Notes under the pieces: generated by a model | Database searches by the model: none | Told to the model about the DNA's origin: nothing | Seen by the model: the letters and a program-made list of their open reading frames with translations, nothing else | Assembly (NCBI GenBank): GCA_018136815.1 | Contig: CM030938.1 | Span: forward strand, 4,231,448-4,295,447 | From: Isochrysis galbana | Taxonomy: Eukaryota; Haptophyta; Isochrysidales; Isochrysidaceae | Direction: 5' to 3' | DNA: 64,000 nucleotides | Shown: in pieces, positions 42,643 to 51,650 of the stretch | How positions within the stretch are numbered: position 1 is the stretch's first letter | Layout: every line of letters starts with the position of its first letter | Translations under genes and position numbers: made by a program

Positions 42643-43902
42643 TCAGTAACAGCTATCTTCTCCCGAGTCGGGCCCGACATCCCAGGTTTCGAGTGGCCTT
42701 TCGGCTACGAACGAATTGGTCAGTTCGGCCACTCCCTCGTCGCCAGCCGTGAAGGAGGCGCTCGGAGATAGTGCATTGATGCCTTGAGAGCCCAGTCGAG
42801 ACAAGATGGGAGGTTCCGACGGCTCCGCAGCTGCCGCTTGCTCAGCGATTTCTTGGGCGATGGAAGGCGTGACATCCTGCCACCGATGGACCCCCGAAAT
42901 TACATCACGGTCGAAGACCTGCCACTTGCTGCGGCGCTTCTTCACCGTGTTTGGAGGGCCTGGCGTTGTAGAGCGGTCCTCTATGGGCCACTCCCACGGC
43001 AGGAAGCGGTCTCCTTCCGCCTCGGCCTCGTCTTGCGATACGTTTGTTTCCGAGTCCTCCTGATGAAGCAGGCGAGAAGCATCGGCAACGGGGCCTGCGT
43101 CCGGGATCACGACAACCGAATCAGACACTGGCGAACCGCTGGGAGGCGTGAGGTGAGAGCTAGAAGCTGCTTCGCCTCTCCCCTCCATGAAACGAGCCAG
43201 AGCCGTCCTCGGCTCAGCCAGCTCGAAACCGGTCGAGCAAAGCGAAGGGCGTTCTCTCAAGCTGGCAGCTGCTTGGGAAATTGCCCAGTCCACCGTGAAG
43301 TCGAGCGAACGCGACGCCTTGGCTTCGCGCGCATAACGGCGCAAGACCGGCATCCACTGGGCCGCCATTGCACCGGCAATGCCCACATAGGTGCGGCTGC
43401 GAAGGGCGCCACGGTGGGGCGACGGCGATAGATCCGCCATCGCGGATAGACGTCCCTCGACAATCTTCGAAGGCTGCAGGGGCGGGAGTGAAGCCGTCAG
43501 GTACAGGCCAGTTGCTTTTTGATGGCCCGTGCCGTGCTGCCACGGCTGCACAAACTGCCGCGGTCGCAACCCCCCGACTAAGGCAGAGGCTTCCGCGTGC
43601 ATTCGAGGATTTTCGACGGCAACGAAAGGCGCGTCGGCGCTTGCCATGGCGAGGAAGACTCTAGCGGCGGATTCGAGAGCCTGGCGTCGTCCCGGCTCCC
43701 GATCGAGCCACTGGCAACTCACCGCCGACAAATACGTGCACGGCGGATGCGCAACCACGAGGTCCCAACCGAGGTTTTGAATGTGAAGAGCATCTCCGCA
43801 GAAGTGGGGAATGTAGTCGATCTCCGACGGTGGGGGACCAACAACTTCCTGGGGACGCTGCGCCACTCGGCGGGGAGCGCTGCGCGAGCGAGCCGACTCC
43901 AC
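42643..43902 (-). CDS. Phage-like DNA methylase-family protein, N-terminus short
   Basis: Intronless, 419 residues. Residues about 28-150 carry WDLVVAHPPCTYLSAV, FVAVENPRMH, QFVQPWQHGTGHQKATGLYL and LPPLQP. This pattern (AHPPC-x-x-LS, ENP, QPWQxGH-x-x-K-x-TxLxL) belongs to a family of short DNA-cytosine-methylase-like proteins known from phages, bacteria and large viruses. Their usual first ~30 residues, with the cofactor-binding V-x-x-x-CE-x-SG strand, are missing or much changed: the protein starts only shortly before IPHFCGDALHIQNLGWD. So activity is uncertain, or a 5' exon is unseen. The C-terminal ~200 residues are acidic, Ser/Pro-rich and unlike the family, with one Trp-rich patch (WQVFDRDVISGVHRWQDV). 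The start lies about 100 bp from the divergent FkbM gene. Horizontal origin is likely (inference). Confidence 0.7.
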   Translation of the reverse strand: MESARSRSAPRRVAQRPQEVVGPPPSEIDYIPHFCGDALHIQNLGWDLVVAHPPCTYLSAVSCQWLDREPGRRQALESAARVFLAMASADAPFVAVENPRMHAEASALVGGLRPRQFVQPWQHGTGHQKATGLYLTASLPPLQPSKIVEGRLSAMADLSPSPHRGALRSRTYVGIAGAMAAQWMPVLRRYAREAKASRSLDFTVDWAISQAAASLRERPSLCSTGFELAEPRTALARFMEGRGEAASSSHLTPPSGSPVSDSVVVIPDAGPVADASRLLHQEDSETNVSQDEAEAEGDRFLPWEWPIEDRSTTPGPPNTVKKRRSKWQVFDRDVISGVHRWQDVTPSIAQEIAEQAAAAEPSEPPILSRLGSQGINALSPSASFTAGDEGVAELTNSFVAERPLETWDVGPDSGEDSCY

Positions 43903-44003
43903 CAGAAAATTGTTTGGGTCCCCCCCTCCCCCCTCACGCGGAACGGGGTCAGATTTCGAAAGAGAGGCCCAACGTTCTGCCTTTCAGGCGCCCCCGCGTC
44001 GCG

Positions 44004-44768
44004 ATGGTTGCTGCTGCGATCAACTGCACTGTGCGCTCGGCGAGTCAGTCGGGGGAGGAGCTGGTGTACATGGATCGTTTCATGCCCAAGGGCGCCAATG
44101 GTGGCACCTACGTCGAGATTGGCGCACTCGATGGGCATCGTTTTTCGAACACGCGAGTGCTGAGCAAATGCCACGGATGGCGTGGTCTGCTGGTGGAAGC
44201 CAACCTTCAGAACTACAACCACCTGTTGATGCGCATGGACCGCACGAACGTCACGGCGCGCCACTCGGCCGTTTGTGAGCCGCCGCAGCAGTGGACGAGC
44301 TTCACCGTAGAGGGTGGTGCCGTGGCCACCGACACGATGCGCGTCTCCCAGAGCTTCAAGCAGGCGTGGGCGCACACGAATCACCCCGAGCGGACGCTGC
44401 AGGTACCCTGCGCCCCAATGCACGAGCTTCTTGGCGACATCCGGCACGTCGACTTCTTCTCCCTGGATGTGGAAGGCGCCGAGTTCTCGGTGGTACGTAC
44501 CCTCGACTTTAGCCGTGTGCGCATCGACACATTCTGTATCGAGCTTGACGGTCACGACAAGCCGAAGGACAGGCGTGTCATCGACTGGCTCCAACGCGCA
44601 GGATATAGGAACTGTGACACTGCTGACCCACAGTCTCAGGCGTTTCGGAGGAACGGCTGGTTCAGCCGCACGGGCTGCCCAAGCGCTGCTCGATGCGCGC
44701 GCGGACGTCGATCATCAGAACTACGCTGGCACCACCGCCTTGGCGTGTGCTTGTGTGAATGGAGATGA
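44004..44768 (+). CDS. FkbM-family methyltransferase
   Basis: ATG at 44004, 254 residues, no intron seen. Motif I of the fold is GGTYVEIGALDGHRFSNTR, followed by GWRGLLVEANLQNYNHLL, then HVDFFSLDVEGAEFSVVRTL and a late IELDGHDKPK. These are the FkbM (Methyltransf_21) hallmarks: the acidic loop after strand 1, the E-A/P-N after strand 2 and D-V-E-G-A/E after strand 4. Members O-methylate sugars or other small acceptors with S-adenosylmethionine; substrate unknown. The last ~35 residues (after NCDTADPQSQAFRRNGWF) run into the ankyrin-coding region in a different frame and are not family-like, so the true end may be lost to a frameshift. The start is divergent from the methylase-like gene. Confidence 0.8.
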   Translation: MVAAAINCTVRSASQSGEELVYMDRFMPKGANGGTYVEIGALDGHRFSNTRVLSKCHGWRGLLVEANLQNYNHLLMRMDRTNVTARHSAVCEPPQQWTSFTVEGGAVATDTMRVSQSFKQAWAHTNHPERTLQVPCAPMHELLGDIRHVDFFSLDVEGAEFSVVRTLDFSRVRIDTFCIELDGHDKPKDRRVIDWLQRAGYRNCDTADPQSQAFRRNGWFSRTGCPSAARCARGRRSSELRWHHRLGVCLCEWR

Positions 44769-45190
44769 GCGGTGCGTGCGAGCGCTCATCGCGGCTGGTG
44801 CAGACGTCAACCGGCCCGATGTGCACGGGTGGACCGCCCTGATGATGGTTATGAGCCGTGCGTGCGGGCGCTCATCAAGGCCGGCGCGACCGTCGATGAG
44901 CAGAACGGAAGGGGCTCGACTGCCTTAATTCTCGTTTGTCGCCATGAAAGTAGACAGAACGAGGATAGCCGCGAGCTGTGCCTTCGCGCGTTGATTGAGG
45001 CGCACGCGAACGTCGATCAACAGAACGATGGTGGCTTCACTGCCTTGATGTATGCTTGTCGGAATGGCCATGAGCTGTGCCTTCGTGCGCTGATCGCGGC
45101 CGGTGCAGACGTCAACAAGCCCGGTGCGAAAGGGTGGACAGCCTTGGTGGCTGGGGGCACCTCATCTTGGTATGAGGAGTGCAGAGACGC
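44680..45190 (+). pseudogene. Ankyrin-repeat coding remnant, frameshifted
   Basis: About five ankyrin repeats are visible: ALLDARADVDHQNYAGTTAL, CVRALIAAGADVNRPDVHGW, CVRALIKAGATVDEQNGRGS, CLRALIEAHANVDQQNDGGF and CLRALIAAGADVNKPGAKGW. The first two lie in one frame and the rest in another; the switch is at WTALM near 44845, where a few bases seem lost. No start codon of its own is evident. It follows the FkbM frame directly, so either it was the 3' part of an FkbM-ankyrin fusion now broken, or it is a separate decayed ankyrin gene. Confidence 0.7.
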
Positions 45191-45619
45191 CGCAGGGACG
45201 CGAGATGGCGCGGCGCCTCGCGCGGGGGGGAGCCAAGAATAGCCCCGATCGATCTTCCCCGCGGGAGCCGGTCTCGATGGCTCAAAATAGCCCTCCAGGG
45301 GCCGGGCAAGTGATGGGGGGAAAGGCCTCACCGACGCCATCTTTTCGCGAGGAGAGGGGGGGGCTTCGCGGGAGACGACGGCAGGTAGTGGGCGTTGGGG
45401 GCCGGGGGGGGGGGGGGGGGGGCTGGTGCCCTCAGGGGAGGCCAGGGTTAGGAGTTGAAATGAGTGTTTGACCAAGCTAGTAACATCGTAACATCTCACT
45501 ATCCGGGGAAGAAGCGAATTTTTCACACCTGAGCTCCAAGCTGGCACGTGTGAACGAGAGAGTCCTTCCCCCTCCTCTCCCTCGGCCTCTCCCCCCCCCG
45601 TCATTGCTCGCCGGGAGCG
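45191..45619. other. Intergenic, poly-G run
   Basis: A poly-G run lies at about 45404-45422. No gene. The promoter of the 45620 gene presumably lies here. Confidence 0.5.
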
Positions 45620-46447
45620 ATGGGCGGCGCCTCGCTCGCTCTGCTCTCCGCCGCCGCCGCGCTGTGCGTGCTTGGTGCCGAGGCGGCGCGAGTCGGCGCG
45701 GCGCGTGGGGAGGTGGAGCGCACTCCTTCCTTCCGCTGCCTTGCTAGCGCCAGCCCCAAACTTCGGCTCAAGAAGAGGCTGCGGCTGTTTGGGGCCGACG
45801 TCGTCGCCAGCTGCAGCTACGGTGAGTAGAGCTTCTCGCGCTTCTCTGCAGCCCGGCGCCGTTCCTCTTGCCCTGAATCCACCCACACCTTGCTCCACCA
45901 CCTCAGACCTCTCGTCCCGCGCGACGGCCTTCGAGGCCAAGTTGAGCGAGCGCCTCTTTGGAGGAAGTCTTAGTCTGACCAATCTGACCACCGTTGAGTG
46001 GAGCAAGGTGTGGATCTATCCCGGCCTCTTCGACGCGGCGACTCGCGTCGAGCTCCGATCCAGCTTCCATCGCCTCTCCGGCCGGGCGGATGCCGAACTC
46101 AGGTGAGGTGCTATCGTTGCACTGCGAAATCGCGTTTGTACAGCCCACAAGCAGAGGAGCAATTCCCTTCTAGCATTTGCCGCAGCTATTTTGTGGTATG
46201 CAACACCCCCACCTCCTATTGTAGGCTTGGCCTGTGGCGAAGCTTCAGCCGAAAGGGATTGAGCATGATTCATTCGATGCCATTAGATGGCGACCAAGGA
46301 CATTTTAAGCTGGATGTTGGAGCCACGTTGACTGTACCCAATGAGATCCGCCTCAGCTTGAGCGATTTGCGCGAGCGTAAAAGTGCACTAGATTCTGTTC
46401 ATGTCTCCGTCGACATAGACCGGGTCGATCTATGCGCAGAATATTAG
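45620..46447 (+). CDS. Unrecognised three-exon protein with signal-peptide-like leader
   Basis: Exons 45620-45821, 45907-46102 and 46225-46447; both introns (85 and 122 nt) are GT-AG and the phases agree (1, 2); 206 residues. The leader GGASLALLSAAAALCVLGAE is a clear signal-peptide-like stretch, followed by a basic region that could be a plastid transit part. The middle has LFGGSLSLTNLTTVEWSKVW, and exon 3 an alternating pattern (KLDVGATLTVPNEIRLSLSD, VHVSVDIDRVDLC) that suggests beta strands. No known motif. Export or plastid import is likely; function unknown. Confidence 0.72.
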
Positions 46448-47235
46448 CAGCACCCAAAGCGCTGTGCAACATCATTTCAAGGTTTGCACAGATTTGCGTC
46501 CGCTGACGTAAAATCATGGCACTACTTGCTTGTGCTTGTGTCTTGTGCATCTGTGGTTGCCTGGCGTTGTTCGCCGTAGGGCTAGATTGGGACGTAGGCG
46601 CGGCGTGAGTATGTTGGGCGGCAGTGAGTATTGTGGGCGTAGTATTATTAAGAGCACCCGGGCACAAAGTCACAAAGCGGGCACGACATTTACGCGACGG
46701 CCCGCCCCGCCGTAGAATGCTGTTGAGGCTTGCTTCGCGCTTGCGTTTGCCGCCTTCATTCGATACCAACGTTGATTGGATGAGGGGGCGCAGAGTGGAC
46801 GGGCAGTGGGAGCGAGGGGGGTGCGGCCGAGGAAAAAGCTAGCCTTAACGCAAACGCGAGCCGACGAGCGAGGAGACACGAACACTCAGATAAAATAACT
46901 AACTCTCATGCTAGAAGATAAAGCTATCATGCTCATGCTGCTTGGGCTTGGGACTTCTACGACTGCCGCTTGCGACATATTGTGTTATTGCGTTGCGCTT
47001 GGCGAAGTTGTTTCGTCCTAGCTTCTCAGCGATAGGAGCTGAGTAGCCTGAAAACTCCACTGCTTTGCCGTTTCCAAGGCTCGCATGAAACCTCCTCACA
47101 ACGAGCACGCCAACATGCAATGTGCTAGGATGATCCCGCGCAGCACCGGGTGTCGAGTAAAGTAAAAGTATTGAGTATTGAGTCACGGCAAGAAATAGAT
47201 CGCCAGGCCAATACAAAACAAGATTCTCCCCAACC
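46448..47235. other. Intergenic, no supported gene
   Basis: Convergent 3' flanks of the 45620 gene and of the UBA-like gene. Nothing else seen. Confidence 0.4.
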
Positions 47236-50200
47236 TCAAGAGCGTACGATCGCTCGCGCTCCCTTCCCGGGGCTGCGGACGATGGCCGGCGCAGCATTGT
47301 CGGCCCATGTGCGTCGCGCGTTCGGCGAGCCTGCCTCAGCGCAATCGAGGGTCGACTTCGACTCGCTCCTTTGATTCGCTGCGGCTATTGCGATCAAGTC
47401 TTTAACCTCAACTGTCAACCCTTTTTTGTAGGCTTCCGAGTTACGCCTTACCTTGTATTGTAGTCGCAGCTCAGCATCTCGTGCCTTGCGAAGCTCCTCG
47501 CGGAGAGCACGACCCGCCGCTCGCTCATCGAAGTGGCACTCGTCAAGTGCGCGTGCAGCTTGCTCGCGCGACGGCGGCTCCAGCTCAGGGAATGTGGCGA
47601 TGTGCCTGAGCACCTCGTTCACCTTGCGCATGTAGATCATCGCCGGCTGAATGGCCGCATCAGTCTTTGCGGGCTCAACGTGATTGTTAATGTCCAGCGC
47701 CGCGAGGCCAGAGCGCTTCTCACTAGTGGTGTCGAGCACATGCACGGAAGAGACCCCAGATGATGAGCGCGATAGGCTTGCCGTGGACGGTCGCAAGGGC
47801 TCGATTGACCTTCCGCAAAAGCGATGCAGATGCTCGCAGATGTACGTGCGATCCTCGGCGGTTGGTGGTGAAGCTACGATGCCTATGCTCAAGAGTGCTG
47901 TGCTATCCCCCAACAGCTCAGATAAGCCACGCAAGCAGGTGCCTGCAAGCGCCAAGCGCCCCTCTGAATCCTTGATCTCGTTAGCTTGGGCTATGAGAAG
48001 AAGGAAGGCTTTTGCATCTGAACGGCCTACACGAGGGAGCGCGTCGGCTCCATCAGCCACCATCGTGGACAGCTCTTCCACGAGCGTCACTGCACGATTA
48101 GGGTCGCGGCCGACAGCAGCAAAGATGGCCTCCGCCTCCTCACGAGATTCGAGGTTAAGTTCTGATTGACGCGACAGCATGGCCCCCACTCCGCGGATCC
48201 ACAAAGCAGCCTGATCGGAATCGAATCGGTGGGTGTCGAGCGCCTCACGGACCATAAGTCGCGAAATACCGGCACTTGGCACAGCTTTATAGGTCCTCTC
48301 GGCAATTTTAACAGGGGCTGCTCCAACTAATGGCACGGTAGATGCTTCCTCTGCTTCAAAGGCGAGCAGATCGGAGATTTGAGCACACAACTCGCCGAGA
48401 GATCGCAACAACATCTTTGGTCCCGAGTCTCCTGCGGCGCGCTGCTCCTGGCTGAGCGGGTAGGCGATAAGATACGCAGCCTCGCGCGATGGAGTTATTG
48501 CCCACAGCGCGTCTGCACAGCTCAAGGTCGGATGTGCCTCCATTACCGCTCGGAGCGTGGTATTGGCGCGCTGCAGCACTTTAGCAGCCGCTTCTGCGTC
48601 ATGGGCCGGCTCTGCGATGAGGAGCGCCGTCTCTGCAAGGGTACGAGAAGGAAACCCGCATGTTGCAGCAAGCGTTGCGGCTTGATCGGTCTCCGCTAGT
48701 ACATCTCTTGCACCTGCCTTTCCCTTGATTGCTGGTGCCGGCCTGCTGCCGCTGGTAGTGGCTGGGCGTGCGGCCGATTGGTTGGGCTTACCCTGCCGTG
48801 TAACACTTGCCGACTTCGCGCTAGCACGCGGCACCTTCTTGGGCTTAGTGTCAATGAGCTTCCAGACCGCCTGCGCAAAGGCTACTGCTGCGTCGTCGTC
48901 GCAATCGAGCAAGCGCGCGTAACGATGGCACGTGGCGACATCTGGCAAGCCACACTTGGGTGCCTCGTGAAGTAAACGCTTGACAGCCACAAGGTACGCT
49001 TCTGCGCGAGCCGCGCCGAACTCGCTCACCAAAGTCTCCAGCTCGGCCCTCGATGGCTGCCAGGCCTCCGCGGTCAACTCATCAAAACGTGCAAGCAACG
49101 CACCAATCGAAGCGAGGAAGGCATGCGTCTTGCTCATGTCCTTGTTGAATTTCCGCACAAAGAGGTCCTCGATATGCAATCGCTCTGCATCAGACGGAGG
49201 CGTTGAGAGGCCGTATAGCTCAGCATTGTCCGACGAAAAGAGCTCATCCACCATCGCTGTGTGCACAATTTCGGCCATCATCTGAAGCTCAGCTTGTCGC
49301 GCCTGCTTGAGGGCCGAGAGCACACGTGACTCGTCGTTGCGCGCCATTGCGAGCCTGGCCTCCACCTCCTCGCGGGTCGGCCATCCAATTCCGGTTTCGA
49401 GGCCTTGAAGCTTCAGAATGGCGTCGGCGTTGCGCGCCACTGCACGCTTCTGATCGAGAAGAAATTTGGCGCCCTCCTCATCGTAATCGCATGCAACCAA
49501 GGCCGCACGCACCATGGAGCGGGTCGAGTGGCCTCCACGATGCGACACGAGAGCATCCTCAGCGCGTCGCATGTCACGCAGGACGGTTGCTGCCGCCTCT
49601 ATCTCATTATTTGCTACTCGCATCGCTCGAAGCAGGTCCCCCTCGGATGGCGGGATGCGAGCGGCCGCTACCACCTTTTGCCGTTTCAACGCGGGTAGCA
49701 GTTCACATCTGACCGCCTCCACCCGGCCGAGCAATACATTGAGCACCGGAGTCATCTTTGTGGGCAAGACCGTCTGCAGTCGCTCTGCAGCCTTCGGTTG
49801 TAAGGCCGAGTTAGCCAGTCCGGTCCAGCGCTCCCGAAGCACAGCGACTTGTTGCGCGGAAGGCGAGATCATCTTGACCTCGTCGGCGCTATCTTGCATC
49901 AAGTATGAGCTTTCAACTCGAAAGCGAGCGCCCTTCAGCTTGACAAGCTTGAGCAGCGCTGGCGCCGGCGAATCGCAAAGGGTGAAGAAGAGGGACGTGC
50001 GCTCACGGCGGACATATATCTCGTTCGCGATGTCCGCCTCGTTCTCCGATGGTAAGGGATCGTGTGTCGCTTCTGCGCTCTGATAGCCCTCGAACGTTAG
50101 GGCGTACGAAAGAGGCATCACGCCCCATCGTGTAATGAGGCGTTGTGACGGGCCTCTGGAGAGGTCCAGGATGATCCCCGAGGTCGTGCAACCCCTTTGG

Positions 50201-50541
50201 GGCTCGGGTGTACCTGGGCCGCTGAACGGGAAGGTCAGACCAGTGTAGGCGGCTACACCCGGGTCTCTCAGAATATGTAGCACGCCCAGCAGTGCCGCAT
50301 ACTCCGACTGATCCCGCGCCGCCTCCTCAGCTGCCTCGGCTCTGCGTTCCGTGCCCTCCGACTCACTGTCCTGCCTCGAAGGGACTGGCTTGGGTTTGGC
50401 AGGCGTGACGGATGTCCAGGCCGGTGCCGGTGAGCGCCGCTGCACTGGCCTAGTGCTTGGCACATCCGTCTTCGTGCTACGCACCCACTCTGGCCGCACG
50501 GCGCTCGCTGCTCCCTTCTGCGTCGAGCCAGCCGAATCCAT
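47236..50541 (-). CDS. Large protein with many UBA-like helical repeats
   Basis: Intronless, 1,101 residues, ATG at 50541. After a Ser/Thr/Pro-rich leader (about 75 residues) comes a globular part (AYTGLTFPFSGPGTPEPQRG; YVRRERTSLFFTLCDSPAPA). From about residue 280 the protein is almost all helix, with a motif of the form R-x-x-L-x-x-C-x-x-D-x-x-x-A-x-x-x-L recurring: MVRAALVACDYDEEGAKFLL, LMVREALDTHRFDSDQAALW, AARALDECHFDERAAGRALR, plus weaker units (LLRAMRVANNEIEAAATVLR). This is how degenerate UBA/CUE-like three-helix modules look, so ubiquitin or protein-partner binding is possible, but this is inference from pattern. A 20-base poly-C run (coding strand) ends one base before the ATG. No enzyme motif and no membrane segment. 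Confidence 0.7.
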   Translation of the reverse strand: MDSAGSTQKGAASAVRPEWVRSTKTDVPSTRPVQRRSPAPAWTSVTPAKPKPVPSRQDSESEGTERRAEAAEEAARDQSEYAALLGVLHILRDPGVAAYTGLTFPFSGPGTPEPQRGCTTSGIILDLSRGPSQRLITRWGVMPLSYALTFEGYQSAEATHDPLPSENEADIANEIYVRRERTSLFFTLCDSPAPALLKLVKLKGARFRVESSYLMQDSADEVKMISPSAQQVAVLRERWTGLANSALQPKAAERLQTVLPTKMTPVLNVLLGRVEAVRCELLPALKRQKVVAAARIPPSEGDLLRAMRVANNEIEAAATVLRDMRRAEDALVSHRGGHSTRSMVRAALVACDYDEEGAKFLLDQKRAVARNADAILKLQGLETGIGWPTREEVEARLAMARNDESRVLSALKQARQAELQMMAEIVHTAMVDELFSSDNAELYGLSTPPSDAERLHIEDLFVRKFNKDMSKTHAFLASIGALLARFDELTAEAWQPSRAELETLVSEFGAARAEAYLVAVKRLLHEAPKCGLPDVATCHRYARLLDCDDDAAVAFAQAVWKLIDTKPKKVPRASAKSASVTRQGKPNQSAARPATTSGSRPAPAIKGKAGARDVLAETDQAATLAATCGFPSRTLAETALLIAEPAHDAEAAAKVLQRANTTLRAVMEAHPTLSCADALWAITPSREAAYLIAYPLSQEQRAAGDSGPKMLLRSLGELCAQISDLLAFEAEEASTVPLVGAAPVKIAERTYKAVPSAGISRLMVREALDTHRFDSDQAALWIRGVGAMLSRQSELNLESREEAEAIFAAVGRDPNRAVTLVEELSTMVADGADALPRVGRSDAKAFLLLIAQANEIKDSEGRLALAGTCLRGLSELLGDSTALLSIGIVASPPTAEDRTYICEHLHRFCGRSIEPLRPSTASLSRSSSGVSSVHVLDTTSEKRSGLAALDINNHVEPAKTDAAIQPAMIYMRKVNEVLRHIATFPELEPPSREQAARALDECHFDERAAGRALREELRKARDAELRLQYKVRRNSEAYKKGLTVEVKDLIAIAAANQRSESKSTLDCAEAGSPNARRTWADNAAPAIVRSPGKGARAIVRS

Positions 50542-50542
50542 C

Positions 50543-50794
50543 GGGGGGGGGGGGGGGGGGGGAGGGGTGAACTACTGCCTGCCCCTCGCTTGCAGCCAGC
50601 CCCCTCTCTCCTCCTTCTCTTGCTATTGATGGCCCCTTCTCTCTTTCTCTTTTCTTCCCCTCTCTTTCCCTTCTCTCTCTCTCCCGCCCCCCCCTCTCCT
50701 CCCTTCTCTCCTCTTCTTCCTCTTTCTCTTCGGCTCCTCTCTCGCGTAGTCAGCCGCGACGAGGGGCAGACACACCCTTTGAACGCGTCCCCGC

Positions 50795-50826
<32 letters not shown>

Positions 50827-51186
50827 CCTAACGACCCTCACACCCCAACGACCGCCCACCACCTCCCCCTCGCTTCAAGAGAGACCCCAACGGCCAACAG
50901 AGGGCAGTTTTGGGCCCCAGAGGCGCCCCTCCTATCGCATCCAATGAAAAGTAAATGACCTGTACACACAGGAGAAGACCAACGGCAGGCGCGCCGCCAC
51001 ACGTCGAGAGCACCCCGCACCCCTTTTCCTTCTTGTATTTTGCTACGGTCTGGCTTATGAAAATGTTAGGGAGGCGTGAACTAGACGGTGTGTGGTGTGG
51101 CGTAGGTCGCGTTCTGTCGAAAGAGAAAGAGGACCATGTTTCATGTTTATGTCATCCGATCATCCGATTTAGTTTTTCAATCATTG
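50543..51186. other. Poly-G and poly-C runs, pyrimidine-rich DNA
   Basis: A run of 20 G (50543-50562), pyrimidine-rich DNA to about 50740, and a run of 30 C (50794-50823). No gene. Confidence 0.8.
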
Positions 51187-51650
51187 TAGGGCGGTCAAAC
51201 AGGGGCTTTTCAACTACTAGTAAGGGTTGGGCTGCATTTTTTGACCGTGGGGCGATGCCCAATAAAAGCACCTCCGGGGGGGCCACCTGCACCTGCCACA
51301 ACGAAAATCTTCGCCACGAAATGGTGCGATTCGCCCCCCCCCTCTCTCCCCTTCCGTCACGCGCGCTCACGCATCACGCACTACCCGTAAAGAATTTGCT
51401 GTCGCGCCCGCGGGGCGATCGGTTCGTTTATAACTTAGCTACATTTGGCATTCGATTCCCGCCCGATGCAGCGCCGTGTCGGGCTGCCGACAGTCCGCGA
51501 TCCGCGACCGCCCCTTGACACTCGGGTCATTGCCGGCGCAGCCCACCCAGCTCCCGCAGAGCGCACGCACGCGGCTACCCTGGCTGCCAAAGACCCCACC
51601 CCGACCATCCCGACATCCCGACCCGCCCCTCGCAAGATTCGCCGGACGCT
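51187..51650 (+). mobile_element. Non-autonomous element, TAGGGCGGTCAAAC family, copy 2
   Basis: TA-GGGCGGTCAAACAGG at 51187 begins a stretch closely similar to 20437-20865, including the inner TTTTTTGACCG echo, GATGCCCAATAAAA and the GCAGCGCCGTGTCGGGCTGC word. Similarity stops at about 51640 (CGCAAGATTCGCC). No matching right terminus was found. No coding capacity. Confidence 0.75.

Noticed and set aside
43719-44594. Minus-strand 291-residue frame over the FkbM gene
   Set aside because: Antisense shadow of the methyltransferase; it shows no motif of its own.
45017-46006. Minus-strand 329-residue frame
   Set aside because: Antisense to the ankyrin remnant and to the three-exon gene at 45620; low-complexity, no motif.
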